A stretch of 64,000 nt of DNA, from the NCBI RefSeq assembly GCF_001729485.1, contig NZ_CP017157.1:124001-188000 (forward strand), read 5' to 3'. Below the pieces are notes generated by a model that saw only the letters and a program-made list of their open reading frames with translations, made no database searches and was not told the DNA's origin. Position numbers and translations under genes: made by a program. The stretch is from Streptomyces lydicus (GTDB lineage Bacteria > Actinomycetota > Actinomycetes > Streptomycetales > Streptomycetaceae). Below are positions 54,955-63,939 of the stretch, piece by piece; position 1 is the stretch's first letter, and each line of letters begins with the position of its first letter.

Positions 54955-55371
54955 TCAGAAGCCGAGGATCTTGAAGACCCGCTGGATGTTGTTGCTGCTG
55001 CCGACCGACGAACCCGATGTCGAGTTGGCGCTGTTCGTCGAGCCGTTGGTGCTGGACAGGTTGCCGCTGTTGTTGGGGTTGCCGTGGTTGATGAAGTTGC
55101 CACTGTTGAGGCTGTTACCGCTGCGCACGGGGCCGTTGATGCAGGGGTGCGGCGACGGCGACTTGTACACCGGCGACTTGTAATGGAAGTCGGCGAGGCG
55201 GTTGTTGCAGATGACGCCGGAGACCATGCCCGTGACGTCACCGACGTCCGCGCCCACCGCGGCCTGCAGCAGCGATTCCCCCGGAACCGTCACGGCCGTG
55301 GCGGCACCGCTGCCGAACAGCACCAGCCCGCACGCCCCGATCACACTTCCTGCCTGCGCAATTCTTCTCAC
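54955..55371 (-). CDS. Secreted Asn/Gly/Ser-rich protein, paralogue 2
   Basis: A 138-residue protein reading from GTG 55371 (AGGAG upstream). Signal peptide with VIGACGLVLFGSGAATA is followed by a mature part with PCINGPVRSGNSLNSGN and NSGN/SSTNGSTNSANS tracts, sharing the C-INGP-xxSGN signature and tail NNIQ with the protein at 54469. The segment ICNNRLADFHYKSPVY has a Tyr-rich insertion absent from paralogue 1. Convergent arrangement with a common terminator suggests an inverted duplication followed by divergence. Confidence 0.75.
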   Translation of the reverse strand: MRRIAQAGSVIGACGLVLFGSGAATAVTVPGESLLQAAVGADVGDVTGMVSGVICNNRLADFHYKSPVYKSPSPHPCINGPVRSGNSLNSGNFINHGNPNNSGNLSSTNGSTNSANSTSGSSVGSSNNIQRVFKILGF

Positions 55372-55625
55372 GATGCTCCTCGCCTGTTCATCGTTCCGAT
55401 GCCAGACGTATCGTGCTGCCGTTGTCCACCCGCATCGTCGTTCAACCCGCAGGGAGTAAAACGCTCGTCGGCCAGAATCAGCCGGGTGGCCCAACAACCC
55501 ACCGGCCCCGTCGCCGTTGGCGCCGTACCGCCGGGGCAGGCTGAAGATCACCACGGGTCCGCCGCCGGTGCCGGGCAGCCGAGCGGCCCCCGCGCCGGAT
55601 CGTCCCGCACCCCCCCCTCATCGCC

Positions 55626-55913
55626 TCACAGCACGAGCCGCTCCGGCATCGGCTGCTCCACACCGTCCAGCTCCAGCGTGCAGCGGGGCATGGACGGCAC
55701 CAGGTGGGGCTGGCGCAGCAGGACGCGGAAGGGGTGCGCGGGCTGGTCGGGGAGCTCGCCCGTCAGGACGTTCATCCCCGGGCCGTGCTCCTTCTGATAG
55801 GCGACGACCTTCCCGTTGACCAGCAGCTCGATCTCGCCGTCCCGGCCGGGGCCGACGTTCACGGTGATCGAGTGGCCGCCCTGGTCCAGGTGGAAGTGAT
55901 GGCTGTGCCCCAT
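55626..55913 (-). CDS. Small protein of unknown function
   Basis: A 95-residue cytoplasmic protein starting ATG 55913 after GGAGG. It begins MGHSHHFHLDQGGHSITVNV and alternates hydrophobic and polar strands (IELLVNGKVVAYQKEHG, CTLELDGVEQ), with a His-rich N-terminus that could bind metal. No family is recognised. It is divergent from the site-2 protease gene. Confidence 0.7.
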   Translation of the reverse strand: MGHSHHFHLDQGGHSITVNVGPGRDGEIELLVNGKVVAYQKEHGPGMNVLTGELPDQPAHPFRVLLRQPHLVPSMPRCTLELDGVEQPMPERLVL

Positions 55914-55996
55914 GACGCACCTCCGGGAGTCCAGCAGTCCCGCCAATAGGTCCAGCGTAGATTCCGCGCGCGACAATTGGTGTGGATAGGGATGAA

Positions 55997-57145
55997 ATGA
56001 ACGGTTCACTACAGATCGGCCAGGTCGTCGGGGTGCCGCTGCGGATGCACTGGAGCGTGCCCCTCCTGGTGGGCCTGTTCGCGTTCGGGCTCGGCCGGCA
56101 GGCCCTGCCCGCGTGGATGCCGGGCCGCCCGCCCGCCGTCTACGCCCTCGGCGGCGTCATCGGCGCCGTCCTGCTCACCGGCAGCCTGCTGCTGCACGAG
56201 ACGGCCCATGCGGCGACCGCCCGCCGCCGGAAGATCTCGGTCGAGGACGTCACGCTGTGGGCGCTGGGCGGGATGACGCGGATGGGCCGCCCGCAGTCCG
56301 CCGCCGCGGCCTTCGCGGTGGCCGTCAGCGGCCCGCTCACCAGCCTCGCCCTCGGCGGCCTGGCGCTCGGCGCGGGCATCGGGCTGCAGCGCCTGGCCGG
56401 CTGGGCGGAGCTCCCCGCGGTGATCCTGCTCTGGCTCGGCTGGGCCAACCTCTTCCTGGGCGTCTTCAACCTGCTGCCCGCGGTGCCGCTGGACGGCGGA
56501 CGGGTGGTGCAGGCGGTGCTGTGGTGGCGCACCAAGGACCGCGACCGCGCCGACCTGGCGGCCTCCCGCGGCGGGCAGGTCATGGGCGTCCTGTTCGTGG
56601 CGGCCGGCTGGATCTCCGTACTGCGCGGGGCGCCGGGCGGGCTGTGGATCGTCTTCGTCGGCCTGTTCGTCATGGTCGTCGCCGGGGCGGAGCGGCGCCG
56701 TGCCGCGCTGCACACGTCGCTGCGCGGCGTACGGGTCGCCGACGCCATGTCCAGCCCCGTCGTCACCGGCGCCGACTGGCTGACCGTGCAGCGCTTCATC
56801 GACGAGGTGGCGGTGCCCGCCCACCACACCGCCCTGCCGCTGCTCGACTTCGAGGGCCGCCCCAGCGGCCTGGTGCAACTCCAGCGGCTCGCCTCCGTAC
56901 CGCCCCCGAGCCGGGAGACGGCCCGGGTGCGCGAGGTGGCGACCCCGCTGTCCCAGTGCGCCGTGGCCGCGCCGGACGACCTGCTGAGCGACGCCGTCGA
57001 CCGCTTCACCCTGCGCACCGGGCCCCGGCTGCTGGTCCTGGACGCGGGCCGGCTGGTCGGCATCGTCACGGGCAAGGACGTGACCCGGCTGATGCAGCGG
57101 CGCACCCTGAGCGCCCGGGAGAACGGTGACCGGGCCGACGACTGA
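55997..57145 (+). CDS. Site-2 protease (M50) with CBS domains
   Basis: A 382-residue intramembrane metalloprotease. The zinc site is HETAH near residue 67, and the third ligand lies in NLLPAVPLDGGRVVQAVLWW (Asp near residue 170). About six transmembrane helices are present. The C-terminal 150 residues are two CBS-like repeats (VADAMSSPVVTGADWLTVQR and VREVATPLSQCAVAAPDD), an arrangement found in the actinobacterial M50B class. ATG 55997 has AGGGA upstream. It could cleave membrane-bound regulators; the CBS pair may sense adenine nucleotides. Confidence 0.92.
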   Translation: MNGSLQIGQVVGVPLRMHWSVPLLVGLFAFGLGRQALPAWMPGRPPAVYALGGVIGAVLLTGSLLLHETAHAATARRRKISVEDVTLWALGGMTRMGRPQSAAAAFAVAVSGPLTSLALGGLALGAGIGLQRLAGWAELPAVILLWLGWANLFLGVFNLLPAVPLDGGRVVQAVLWWRTKDRDRADLAASRGGQVMGVLFVAAGWISVLRGAPGGLWIVFVGLFVMVVAGAERRRAALHTSLRGVRVADAMSSPVVTGADWLTVQRFIDEVAVPAHHTALPLLDFEGRPSGLVQLQRLASVPPPSRETARVREVATPLSQCAVAAPDDLLSDAVDRFTLRTGPRLLVLDAGRLVGIVTGKDVTRLMQRRTLSARENGDRADD

Positions 57146-57162
57146 GAGAGGCGGAACCCGCC

Positions 57163-57903
57163 ATGCCGTACGTCACCGTGACCGCCCTCAGCCACCCCGG
57201 CCTGATCCGGGACCACAACGAGGACAGCCTGGTGGCCGGCCCGTGGACGCTGTGCGCGACCGTGACCGAGAATCCGCAGACGCTGGTGTTCCCGCGCGGC
57301 CACCCGCTCGTCGTCGCGGTCGCCGACGGCATCGGCGGCCAGCCGGGCGGTGAGGTGGCCAGCGCGCTGACCGTACGGCAGCTGGCGGCGGTCGGCCCGG
57401 CGCTGGACGGCGCGCAGGCCGTCCAGGACGCCCTGAAGCTCTGCAACCAGGCGGTGTACGCGGCCGCCGACCGCGACCCCGAACTGCTCACCATGGGGAC
57501 GACGGTGGCCGGCGCGGTCGTCCTGGCGGAGTCGCTGCTGGTCTTCAACGTCGGCGACAGCCGGGTCCTGGGCGTCACCGAGGACGGCCTGCGGCAGGTC
57601 AGCATCGACGACAGCCCGCCCCTGCAGCCCGGCCGTCGCACCACCTCCCTGGTCACCCAGGCGCTCGGCGGCGCCCCCGGCTTCAGCCCGATCACCCCGC
57701 ACGTCAGCACGGCCCCGCTCACGCCCGGTGACCGCTACCTCATCTGCACCGACGGCCTGACCGACCCGGTGCCGCAGGACGAGCTGGACGAGGTGCTGCG
57801 CGCCCACGACGACGGCCGGGCCGCCTTCGAGCTCTGGCGGGCCGCCATCGAGGCCGGCGGCCCGGACAACATCACGCTGGCGCTGGTCGGCGTCGGGGAC
57901 TGA
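57163..57903 (+). CDS. PP2C-type Ser/Thr phosphatase
   Basis: A 246-residue metal-dependent phosphatase. PP2C motifs are visible in order: GLIRDHNEDSL (residues 13-24), VVAVADGIGGQPGGEVAS near residue 50, FNVGDSRVLGV near residue 127, YLICTDGLTD near residue 193, and GGPDNITLALV near residue 234. ATG 57163 follows GAGAGGCGG. It probably counteracts the Ser/Thr kinase encoded next, 76 bases downstream, forming a kinase-phosphatase pair. Confidence 0.94.
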   Translation: MPYVTVTALSHPGLIRDHNEDSLVAGPWTLCATVTENPQTLVFPRGHPLVVAVADGIGGQPGGEVASALTVRQLAAVGPALDGAQAVQDALKLCNQAVYAAADRDPELLTMGTTVAGAVVLAESLLVFNVGDSRVLGVTEDGLRQVSIDDSPPLQPGRRTTSLVTQALGGAPGFSPITPHVSTAPLTPGDRYLICTDGLTDPVPQDELDEVLRAHDDGRAAFELWRAAIEAGGPDNITLALVGVGD

Positions 57904-57978
57904 GCGGCCCCGGGCAACCCGCGCGTGCTCCAGGCCGTCTTCCGGCGTGTTGGCGTCAGACGGTCCGTGGAGGAACCG

Positions 57979-59505
57979 GTGGAGCACAGAATCCTGGGCG
58001 AACGGTACGAGCTGGTGGAGCAGCTCGGGCACGGCGGGATGGGCACGGTCCACCGTGCCGTCGACCGCCGGCTGCGCCGCACCGTCGCGGTCAAGACGCT
58101 CTCCGCCGAGCTGGCGCTGCAGCCCGAGTTCCTCGCCCGTTTCCAGCGCGAGGCGCACGCCGCGGCGGCGCTCAACCACCCCGGGGTGGCCACCGTCCAC
58201 GACGTGGGGGAGGACGCCGGCGGCGGCAGCGCCGAGCCCTACCTCGTGATGGAGTACGTACCGGGCCGGGCCCTCAGTCAGGTCCTGGCCGACGGCCTGC
58301 TGCCGGTGGCGCAGGCGGTCGACCTCGCCGGCCAGGTGCTGGACGCGCTGGAGCACAGCCACCGGCACGCCATCGTGCACCGGGACATCAAGCCGGCGAA
58401 CGTGATGCTCACCGCCACCGGCCGGGTCAAGGTCGTCGACTTCGGCATCGCCAAGGCCCTCAGCGAGGTGGCCACCCGGCTGACCGGGACCGGCGTGGCG
58501 GTCGGCACCCCCGCCTATCTGGCGCCGGAGCAGATCAACGGGGCCGAGACCGATCACCGCACGGACCTGTACGCGGTGGGCTGCCTGCTCCACGAGCTGC
58601 TGACCGGGCGGCCCCCGTACACCGGGGACTCGCCGTTCTCCGTCATGCACCAGCACCTGGCCGCGGTACCGCCGGCGGCGTCCGCGCTGCGGCCGGGGCT
58701 GCCACCGGCCGTCGACGAGGTGATCCGCCGGGCGCTGCACAAGAACCGGGCGGACCGGTTCGCGGACGCGACGGAGATGAAGGCGGCGCTCGACGCGGCG
58801 GCCGGGGCCGCGCCGGCCGCCCCCGTACGGACGCCCACGGCGCTCGATCCCCGGGCCGGTGCGGTCGCCGCCGGGGCGCCGGCGCCGTCCCCCGCGCCGC
58901 CCCGCGGTGAACCGGCGGGGCGGGCCGCACGCCGGTGGCCGGCGCGGGTGGTGTTCCGGCCGACGGCCGAGGGGGCGGTCGCGCTGCTCGGCTGCTTCCT
59001 GGCGCTGGTGATCTCCCGTAGCGAGGTGATCGAGGTCGGCCGGTTCTCGCACGTCGCGCTGGGCGCCGCGGTGGCGGGGGCGGTGCTGCTGCCGTGGTCG
59101 GCGCGGCTGGCGTGCGCGGTGGTGTGGGGCCCGGTGGCCGAGGCGGTGGCCGTGTGGTCCGAGCTGTCCCGCGGCTCCCTCGGCTGGGACACCCGCTACG
59201 TCGTCATCGCCCTGCTGCTGGGTGCCGTGGCCGCGCTCTGCTTCGCCGCCGGCTACCGGGACGAGCGCAGCGGCGGCTTCGCCCTGATCGCGTTCTGGTT
59301 CACCGGTCTGACCTCGGTCTGGTTCTTCCTCGACGACCTGCACAAGATAGGCGTCTTCTACGTCCTGCTGCTGGGGGTCACGCTCGCCGTCGGCGCCCAG
59401 GTCCTCAAGGCGCGCACCCGGCCGCCGCGGGCCGCCGCCGAGCCGCGCGGCACCGCGGACGCCGCGCACGCCGCCGCCGGGACCGGCGCCGCGGCCCGCG
59501 GCTGA
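57979..59505 (+). CDS. Transmembrane Ser/Thr protein kinase
   Basis: A 508-residue PASTA-less STPK. The kinase domain (residues 8-275) shows LGHGGMGTVHRAVD (P-loop), VAVKTL (Lys near 40), IVHRDIKPANVML (catalytic Asp near 137), VVDFGIAKAL and GTPAYLAPEQ. A Pro/Ala linker follows, then about five hydrophobic segments between residues 335 and 495 (for example VALLGCFLALVISRSEVIEV and YVLLLGVTLAVGAQVL). GTG 57979 is chosen because of GGAGG just upstream. Expected membrane kinase acting with the adjacent phosphatase. Confidence 0.94.
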   Translation: MEHRILGERYELVEQLGHGGMGTVHRAVDRRLRRTVAVKTLSAELALQPEFLARFQREAHAAAALNHPGVATVHDVGEDAGGGSAEPYLVMEYVPGRALSQVLADGLLPVAQAVDLAGQVLDALEHSHRHAIVHRDIKPANVMLTATGRVKVVDFGIAKALSEVATRLTGTGVAVGTPAYLAPEQINGAETDHRTDLYAVGCLLHELLTGRPPYTGDSPFSVMHQHLAAVPPAASALRPGLPPAVDEVIRRALHKNRADRFADATEMKAALDAAAGAAPAAPVRTPTALDPRAGAVAAGAPAPSPAPPRGEPAGRAARRWPARVVFRPTAEGAVALLGCFLALVISRSEVIEVGRFSHVALGAAVAGAVLLPWSARLACAVVWGPVAEAVAVWSELSRGSLGWDTRYVVIALLLGAVAALCFAAGYRDERSGGFALIAFWFTGLTSVWFFLDDLHKIGVFYVLLLGVTLAVGAQVLKARTRPPRAAAEPRGTADAAHAAAGTGAAARG

Positions 59506-59524
59506 GCCGGTCCGCTGCCCGTCC

Positions 59525-60313
59525 TCACACGACGGTCTGCCCGCCCGGCTCCAGCAGGTGCAGCCGGTCGGCGAGGCCCGCCCGTTCGAAGGCCGCGGCC
59601 AGGGTGCCGGCGCCCTGGGTGAAGTGCTTCCAGTGCTCGAAGTGCAGCGGAACCACCGCCCGGGCGCCCAGGATGAGCGCCGCCTCGGCCGCCTGGTCGC
59701 TCGGCAGCGTGAGGTAGGCGTCGCCGAGCAGCGGGGTCCGCGCGCCGCCGGCGAACAGCAGCGCCACATCGACCGTCCCGGCCCGCTCGGCGACCGCGCG
59801 CACCACGTCGAGTGCGGCGTTGTCGCCGCTGACGTAGACCGTCGGCAGCTCCTCGCCGGACAGCAGGAAGCCGGTGACCTCGCCGACCAGGTGCTCGGAG
59901 CCGTCCGGACCGTGCTGCGCGGGCACACCGGTGATCCGCAGCGTTCTGCCGTCCGGGAGCGGCAGGGTGGTCTCCGCCCAGTTGGCCAGCGCCCGTACGG
60001 TGCCGCCGAGCCGTGCCTGCGCGGAGGCGGTGGACAGCACCAGCGGCGCACCGTCGAGGAAGGCCCGGCCGGCGCGGTCGAGGTTGTCCGGGTGCTGGTC
60101 GTGGGAGAGCAGCACCGCGTCGACCGGCCCGAGCGTGGCCGCGTCCAGCGCCGGGCCGGCGGTCTTCACCAGGGTGCGGTCGCCGATCGGGTAGTCGCCG
60201 GGCGGATCGAAGGTGGGGTCGGTCAGCAGCCGTACGCCGGCGATCTCCAGGACCGCGGTGGGCCCGCCGAGATAGCGGACGGTCAGTGCGGTGACGGGGG
60301 TGGACTCGCTCAT
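59525..60313 (-). CDS. MBL-fold metallohydrolase (UlaG-like)
   Basis: A 262-residue metallo-beta-lactamase-fold enzyme. LLTDPTFDPPGDYPIG is the early loop, and LSHDQHPDNLDRAGR near residue 70 holds the metal-binding HxxxxD-type motif; VYVSGDNAAL and VPLHFEHWKHFTQG carry the later ligands. Substrate unknown; lactonase or esterase activity is usual for the group. ATG 60313. Convergent with the kinase gene. Confidence 0.88.
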   Translation of the reverse strand: MSESTPVTALTVRYLGGPTAVLEIAGVRLLTDPTFDPPGDYPIGDRTLVKTAGPALDAATLGPVDAVLLSHDQHPDNLDRAGRAFLDGAPLVLSTASAQARLGGTVRALANWAETTLPLPDGRTLRITGVPAQHGPDGSEHLVGEVTGFLLSGEELPTVYVSGDNAALDVVRAVAERAGTVDVALLFAGGARTPLLGDAYLTLPSDQAAEAALILGARAVVPLHFEHWKHFTQGAGTLAAAFERAGLADRLHLLEPGGQTVV

Positions 60314-60349
60314 GGCTGCCTTTCGCGGGACCCGACGTGCTCGTCAGCG

Positions 60350-61663
60350 TCAAGTGGCCGCGCGGACGGGCTGTTCCCCCGGCCCGGTGCCGCTGGCCCC
60401 GGCGAGCCGGAGGGTGGCCACCGCCCCGCCGTCGGGCGCGTTCGAGAACCGCAGCGCGGCACCGAGCACCCGGGCCTGCCCGGTGGCGATCGTCAGGCCC
60501 AGCCCGTGGCCCGTCCGGCGGCCGTTGCCCGAACTGCTCTTGAAGCGCTGCGGCCCCTCGTCGAGGAGGTAGCCGGGAAACCCGTCGCCGTGGTCCCGCA
60601 CGGTCACCACCGGGCCGTCGACGGTCAGCACCACGGGCCGGCGGCCGTGCTTGTGGGCGTTCGCGACGAGGTTGCCCAGCACCCGCTCCAGCCTGCGCCG
60701 GTCGGTCTCCACCCGGGCGTCCCGTACGACGCGCACCTCGGTCGACGTCCCCGTGGCGCGCGCCGCCCGCTCGGCCAGCGGACCCAGTTGGTGGACGTCG
60801 AGTTCGGCCCGCTCCACCTGCGCGTCGAGCCGGGAGATCTCCAGCAGGTCCTCGGTCAGCCGGCGCATGGTCCGGATGCGCTCCTGCACCATCTCCGTCG
60901 GGCGGCCGGGCGGCAGCAGCTCGGCGGCCGCGTGCAGCCCGGTGAGCGGGGTGCGCAGCTCGTGCGAGACATCGGCGGTGAAGCGCTGTTCGCTGTGCAG
61001 CTTGGCCTGGAGCGTGGCGGCCATCGCGTCGAGCGCCGCCGCCACCGCCCCGGCCTCGTCCTGGGCGTGCCCGGGGCGCCGCGCGCGAGGGTCGTTGACG
61101 CGGGCGTCGAGATCGCCGGTGCTGATCCGGCGGGCCACCCGCGCGGTGTGGTGCAGCCGGCGGGTGATGCGCGAGACGGCGACCAGCCCGACGAGCACGG
61201 TGGCCCCGATCGCGGCGGCCGAGGAGCCGATGATGGCGCGGTCCAGGCCCTGCGTGGCGGCGGCCCGGTCGCTGTAGTCGAGGCGTACGGCCAGTGCCCT
61301 GCCGCCGTCGACCGGCGCCACCGCCCACATCGTCGGCCGGCCCCGGTGGTCGGCGAGCTGGGTGCCGCGCTCCTTGTGCCGTGCCATCTCGCGCAGCGCG
61401 CGGGGCAGGTCCGGCGGGTCCACCGCCGCGTTGCGGCCGAGCGGCTCCCCGGCGATGTACGTCGCCACCGCGTTGTCCAGCTCGTCCAGGGCCGCGCCGC
61501 GGGCCTGGCCCTCGGTCTGCCGGCCCACCAGGACGTGCACGAGGACGCCGAGCAGCGCGGCGAGCGTGCAGCACATGACGGTGAGGAAGACCGCGAACTT
61601 CCAGTAGAGCGTGGCCGTCCAGCCGGGCAGCCGCAGCGCCGCCCGCCGCCGGGCGGCGCTCAC
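60350..61663 (-). CDS. HAMP-domain sensor histidine kinase (CseC-like)
   Basis: A 437-residue membrane sensor kinase. TM1 (WKFAVFLTVMCCTLAALLGV) is followed by an extracytoplasmic stretch of about 100 residues, TM2 (AAAIGATVLVGLVAVSRITR), a HAMP region (RLHHTARVARRISTGDLDAR), HisKA with the phospho-His in FTADVSHELRTPLTGLHA near residue 235, and a HATPase_c domain with LGNLVANAHKHG, DHGDGFPG and TGHGLGLTIATGQA. The GTG start overlaps the lipoprotein stop (GTGA). No response regulator gene is beside it in the window, so its partner is unknown. It resembles CseC of the SigE envelope-stress system. Confidence 0.9.
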   Translation of the reverse strand: MSAARRRAALRLPGWTATLYWKFAVFLTVMCCTLAALLGVLVHVLVGRQTEGQARGAALDELDNAVATYIAGEPLGRNAAVDPPDLPRALREMARHKERGTQLADHRGRPTMWAVAPVDGGRALAVRLDYSDRAAATQGLDRAIIGSSAAAIGATVLVGLVAVSRITRRLHHTARVARRISTGDLDARVNDPRARRPGHAQDEAGAVAAALDAMAATLQAKLHSEQRFTADVSHELRTPLTGLHAAAELLPPGRPTEMVQERIRTMRRLTEDLLEISRLDAQVERAELDVHQLGPLAERAARATGTSTEVRVVRDARVETDRRRLERVLGNLVANAHKHGRRPVVLTVDGPVVTVRDHGDGFPGYLLDEGPQRFKSSSGNGRRTGHGLGLTIATGQARVLGAALRFSNAPDGGAVATLRLAGASGTGPGEQPVRAAT

Positions 61664-62430
61664 CGCGTGCGCTCCGGGGCGGGCGGGGCGGCCGCGGAAC
61701 GGCCCGGGGACGGCGAGGAGCCCGCGGACCGGCCGGGGGCGGGCGAGGAGGCCGCGCGGTCGAACTCCATCGCCCGGATCTCCATCGTCTGCCGCTTGTC
61801 GTCCCACGAGTGGACCGTGCGCATCTCGTACCCGGGCGAGCCGGTGGGCTCCCGCATGATCAGGTCGCCGTCCGCCACCTCCACCGACAACGGGGTGCCG
61901 GCGGTGTCCAGGATCCGGTTCACCACCCCGCCCCGCAGCGTGTAGGCCCACACCGCGAGCACGTGCTCGCTCCCCTCGATGCCGACGATCAGCTCGGCTT
62001 TCCCGTCGTGCGTCAGGTCCTGGTACTGGGGCGCCCGTACGGGGCAGCCCGCCGACGGCTCGGCGGTGCAGCGGAGGATCTTCCGCTCGGTGGCCCGGTC
62101 GAACGCCGGCGAGTGCGCCCGGGCGTCCGCGGCGATCTGCGCCCGTACGACGGAGAGCGGGTCCACCTTCCGGATGTCGCCGGACGCCTCCCGGTGCAGC
62201 CCGGGCACCGGCGACGGCCCGTCCTGACCGCTCCGGTCCGGCGGGGGCTGCGGCGCCGGCGGCCGTTCGGGCCACAGCCGCGCCGGAGCGGAGGCGATCC
62301 GGGTCGCTCCGGCTCCCTCGGGCTCCCCGGTGTCCGAGCACCCCGCCAGCGCCGCCGCACCCGCGACCACAAGGGCGAGCGAGACGGTTCGCGCCGGACC
62401 GGGGGCGGACAGGGAACGGGGAAGGAGCAC
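61660..62430 (-). CDS. Lipoprotein preceding the histidine kinase (CseA-like)
   Basis: A 256-residue lipoprotein. The signal runs VSLALVVAGAAALAGC, with lipobox Cys near residue 31. The mature part has a Pro-rich linker, then DPLSVVRAQIAADARAH and YQDLTHDGKAELIVGIEGSE, a calcium/integrin-like DxDxD-type strand, and ends in a Ser/Pro/Ala-rich tail. The start GTG 62430 is inferred from the signal peptide. Overlap with the kinase gene (GTGA) suggests a regulatory pair, as CseA controls the CseBC system. Assignment as CseA-like is by position and type. Confidence 0.8.
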   Translation of the reverse strand: MLLPRSLSAPGPARTVSLALVVAGAAALAGCSDTGEPEGAGATRIASAPARLWPERPPAPQPPPDRSGQDGPSPVPGLHREASGDIRKVDPLSVVRAQIAADARAHSPAFDRATERKILRCTAEPSAGCPVRAPQYQDLTHDGKAELIVGIEGSEHVLAVWAYTLRGGVVNRILDTAGTPLSVEVADGDLIMREPTGSPGYEMRTVHSWDDKRQTMEIRAMEFDRAASSPAPGRSAGSSPSPGRSAAAPPAPERTR

Positions 62431-62668
62431 GGTACGTCCAGGAGCGCGGGCCGGCAGCGGATGCGGACGATGATGCTCCCCGTCGCGTATTACAGCAATC
62501 CGGCGGTTGCGTAACAACCGCCCATAAATGGTCGAACACCGGCACGACCCACACGCGCCCCGCCCGCCCCGGGCGGGGCGAGGACGGCATCGAACGCGCG
62601 GCGCGGGAACACGCCCGGCCCCGGCCCCGCGCAGCAGGGACGACCGGACCGCACCCGCACCACCCCGG

Positions 62669-63616
62669 TCAGCCGAGGCAGACGACTCCCAGCAGGCACA
62701 CGTGCGACGGCGAGGTCGGATCGGCCGACGGCGACGTGGGTGCCGGCTGCTGGGTCTGCGTCTGCGTCTGCGTGGACGGCGTGCGGCTCACCGACGAGGA
62801 GCCCGCGTCGGACCCCCCGGCGGGCGCGGGCGCGCCGGTCCGGGGCGCCGCCGCCGGGCCGCTGCCGGCGCTGTCGGTGTGCGGCGCCGCGGCCGGGGCC
62901 GACGCGCTGTGCGGCGCCGTGCTCGGGGCCGCGGCGGGGTGCGTCGCGGCGGGGGCCGGCTGCCGGCTCGTCGTGTCGGGGGCCGCGGCGGGGCCGGTGC
63001 CCTGCGGCGGCCGGCCGGCCGCCCTCGGCGGACGGCTGTCGAGGTGCCGCGAGGCCCGCGCGTCCGGCTGCTCCGACGCCGCGTCGGTGTGCTCCGTACC
63101 AGGCGTGCCCGCGAGCTCGGGGTCGGGTGACCCGGCCGCCTGCGTCTGGCCGGTGGACGGCTTGTTCGGCAGCAGCGCCACGGTCAGGGCACCACCGGCG
63201 AGCGCGAACGCCGTCGCGGCCGCGGCCCGGCGCCGGTGCTTCTTCCAACGCGCCATCTGCCGGCGCCGCGCGGCCCGGCCCTGCCCCGTGCCGGAGGCGC
63301 CGTCGAAGCCGTGCTCCGCACCGGCGTCCGCCCCCGTCGAGGCACCCTGCGCCGCGGCCGCCCCACCGGCGGGCGTCCCGCCGCTCCCGGCCGGCGCCGG
63401 GTCGAAGAGATCAGGAACCTGCGGGGCACTCGGAACGTGCGGGGCACTCGCGGCGGTCGCCTCCGACGGCCAGCTGTCCCACGACGACGACGCCGCGGCA
63501 GCGGCCGCGCCACCGCGATGGCGGCCGGGCGGGGCTATGTCAGGGGCGTAATCACCGCAACCCGGGCACACCAGCGCCCCGTTGAGGTTCCGGCGGCACG
63601 AGGAGCAGTAGTCCAT
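62669..63616 (-). CDS. SCO2400-like zinc-ribbon membrane protein
   Basis: A 315-residue protein. The N-terminal zinc ribbon is MDYCSSCRRNLNGALVCPGC (two CxxC pairs at residues 4-7 and 17-20). A low-complexity cytoplasmic segment follows, then a basic stretch (RRRQMARWKKHRRR) and one membrane helix (AAAATAFALAGGALTVALL, near residue 145), then a long Pro/Ala/Thr/Ser-rich extracellular tail ending VCLLGVVCLG. This matches the Streptomyces SCO2400-type family, of unknown function. ATG 63616 is used; no clear ribosome site. From 63617 to 63939 no gene is seen. Confidence 0.82.
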   Translation of the reverse strand: MDYCSSCRRNLNGALVCPGCGDYAPDIAPPGRHRGGAAAAAASSSWDSWPSEATAASAPHVPSAPQVPDLFDPAPAGSGGTPAGGAAAAQGASTGADAGAEHGFDGASGTGQGRAARRRQMARWKKHRRRAAAATAFALAGGALTVALLPNKPSTGQTQAAGSPDPELAGTPGTEHTDAASEQPDARASRHLDSRPPRAAGRPPQGTGPAAAPDTTSRQPAPAATHPAAAPSTAPHSASAPAAAPHTDSAGSGPAAAPRTGAPAPAGGSDAGSSSVSRTPSTQTQTQTQQPAPTSPSADPTSPSHVCLLGVVCLG

Positions 63617-63939
63617 CTGCGTTCTTTCTCTGCTGACTGCGCCGCCAGGGACGCCGGGATCTGGCCACGTTCGCACGCGGGATCGAGCGGCCAGCAACGC
63701 TAACGGCACACACCGAAGGCAACGCGTAGACCTTGTGACGCTCGTGTGCAGATTCCCCACCACCCCCACACGCCCCACCCGACATGTCCCCTGAATCCAG
63801 GGATACCCCCCACCACCCCGACAACCACCGACGGGCGGCAGCCGCCGGAACAGGCCCTGCCCCCGTCGCCCCACCCGCACAGGTGGCCGGTTCGGGTCCG
63901 TCGCTGTCGGTGTGGACCGTCTGCGGCGGACCCGTCCGT

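Noticed and set aside
56140..60051. Minus-strand open frame of 1303 codons
   Set aside because: Opposite the site-2 protease, PP2C and kinase genes and in another frame of the MBL-fold gene; no domain-like sequence, only low-complexity Arg/Gly/Pro.
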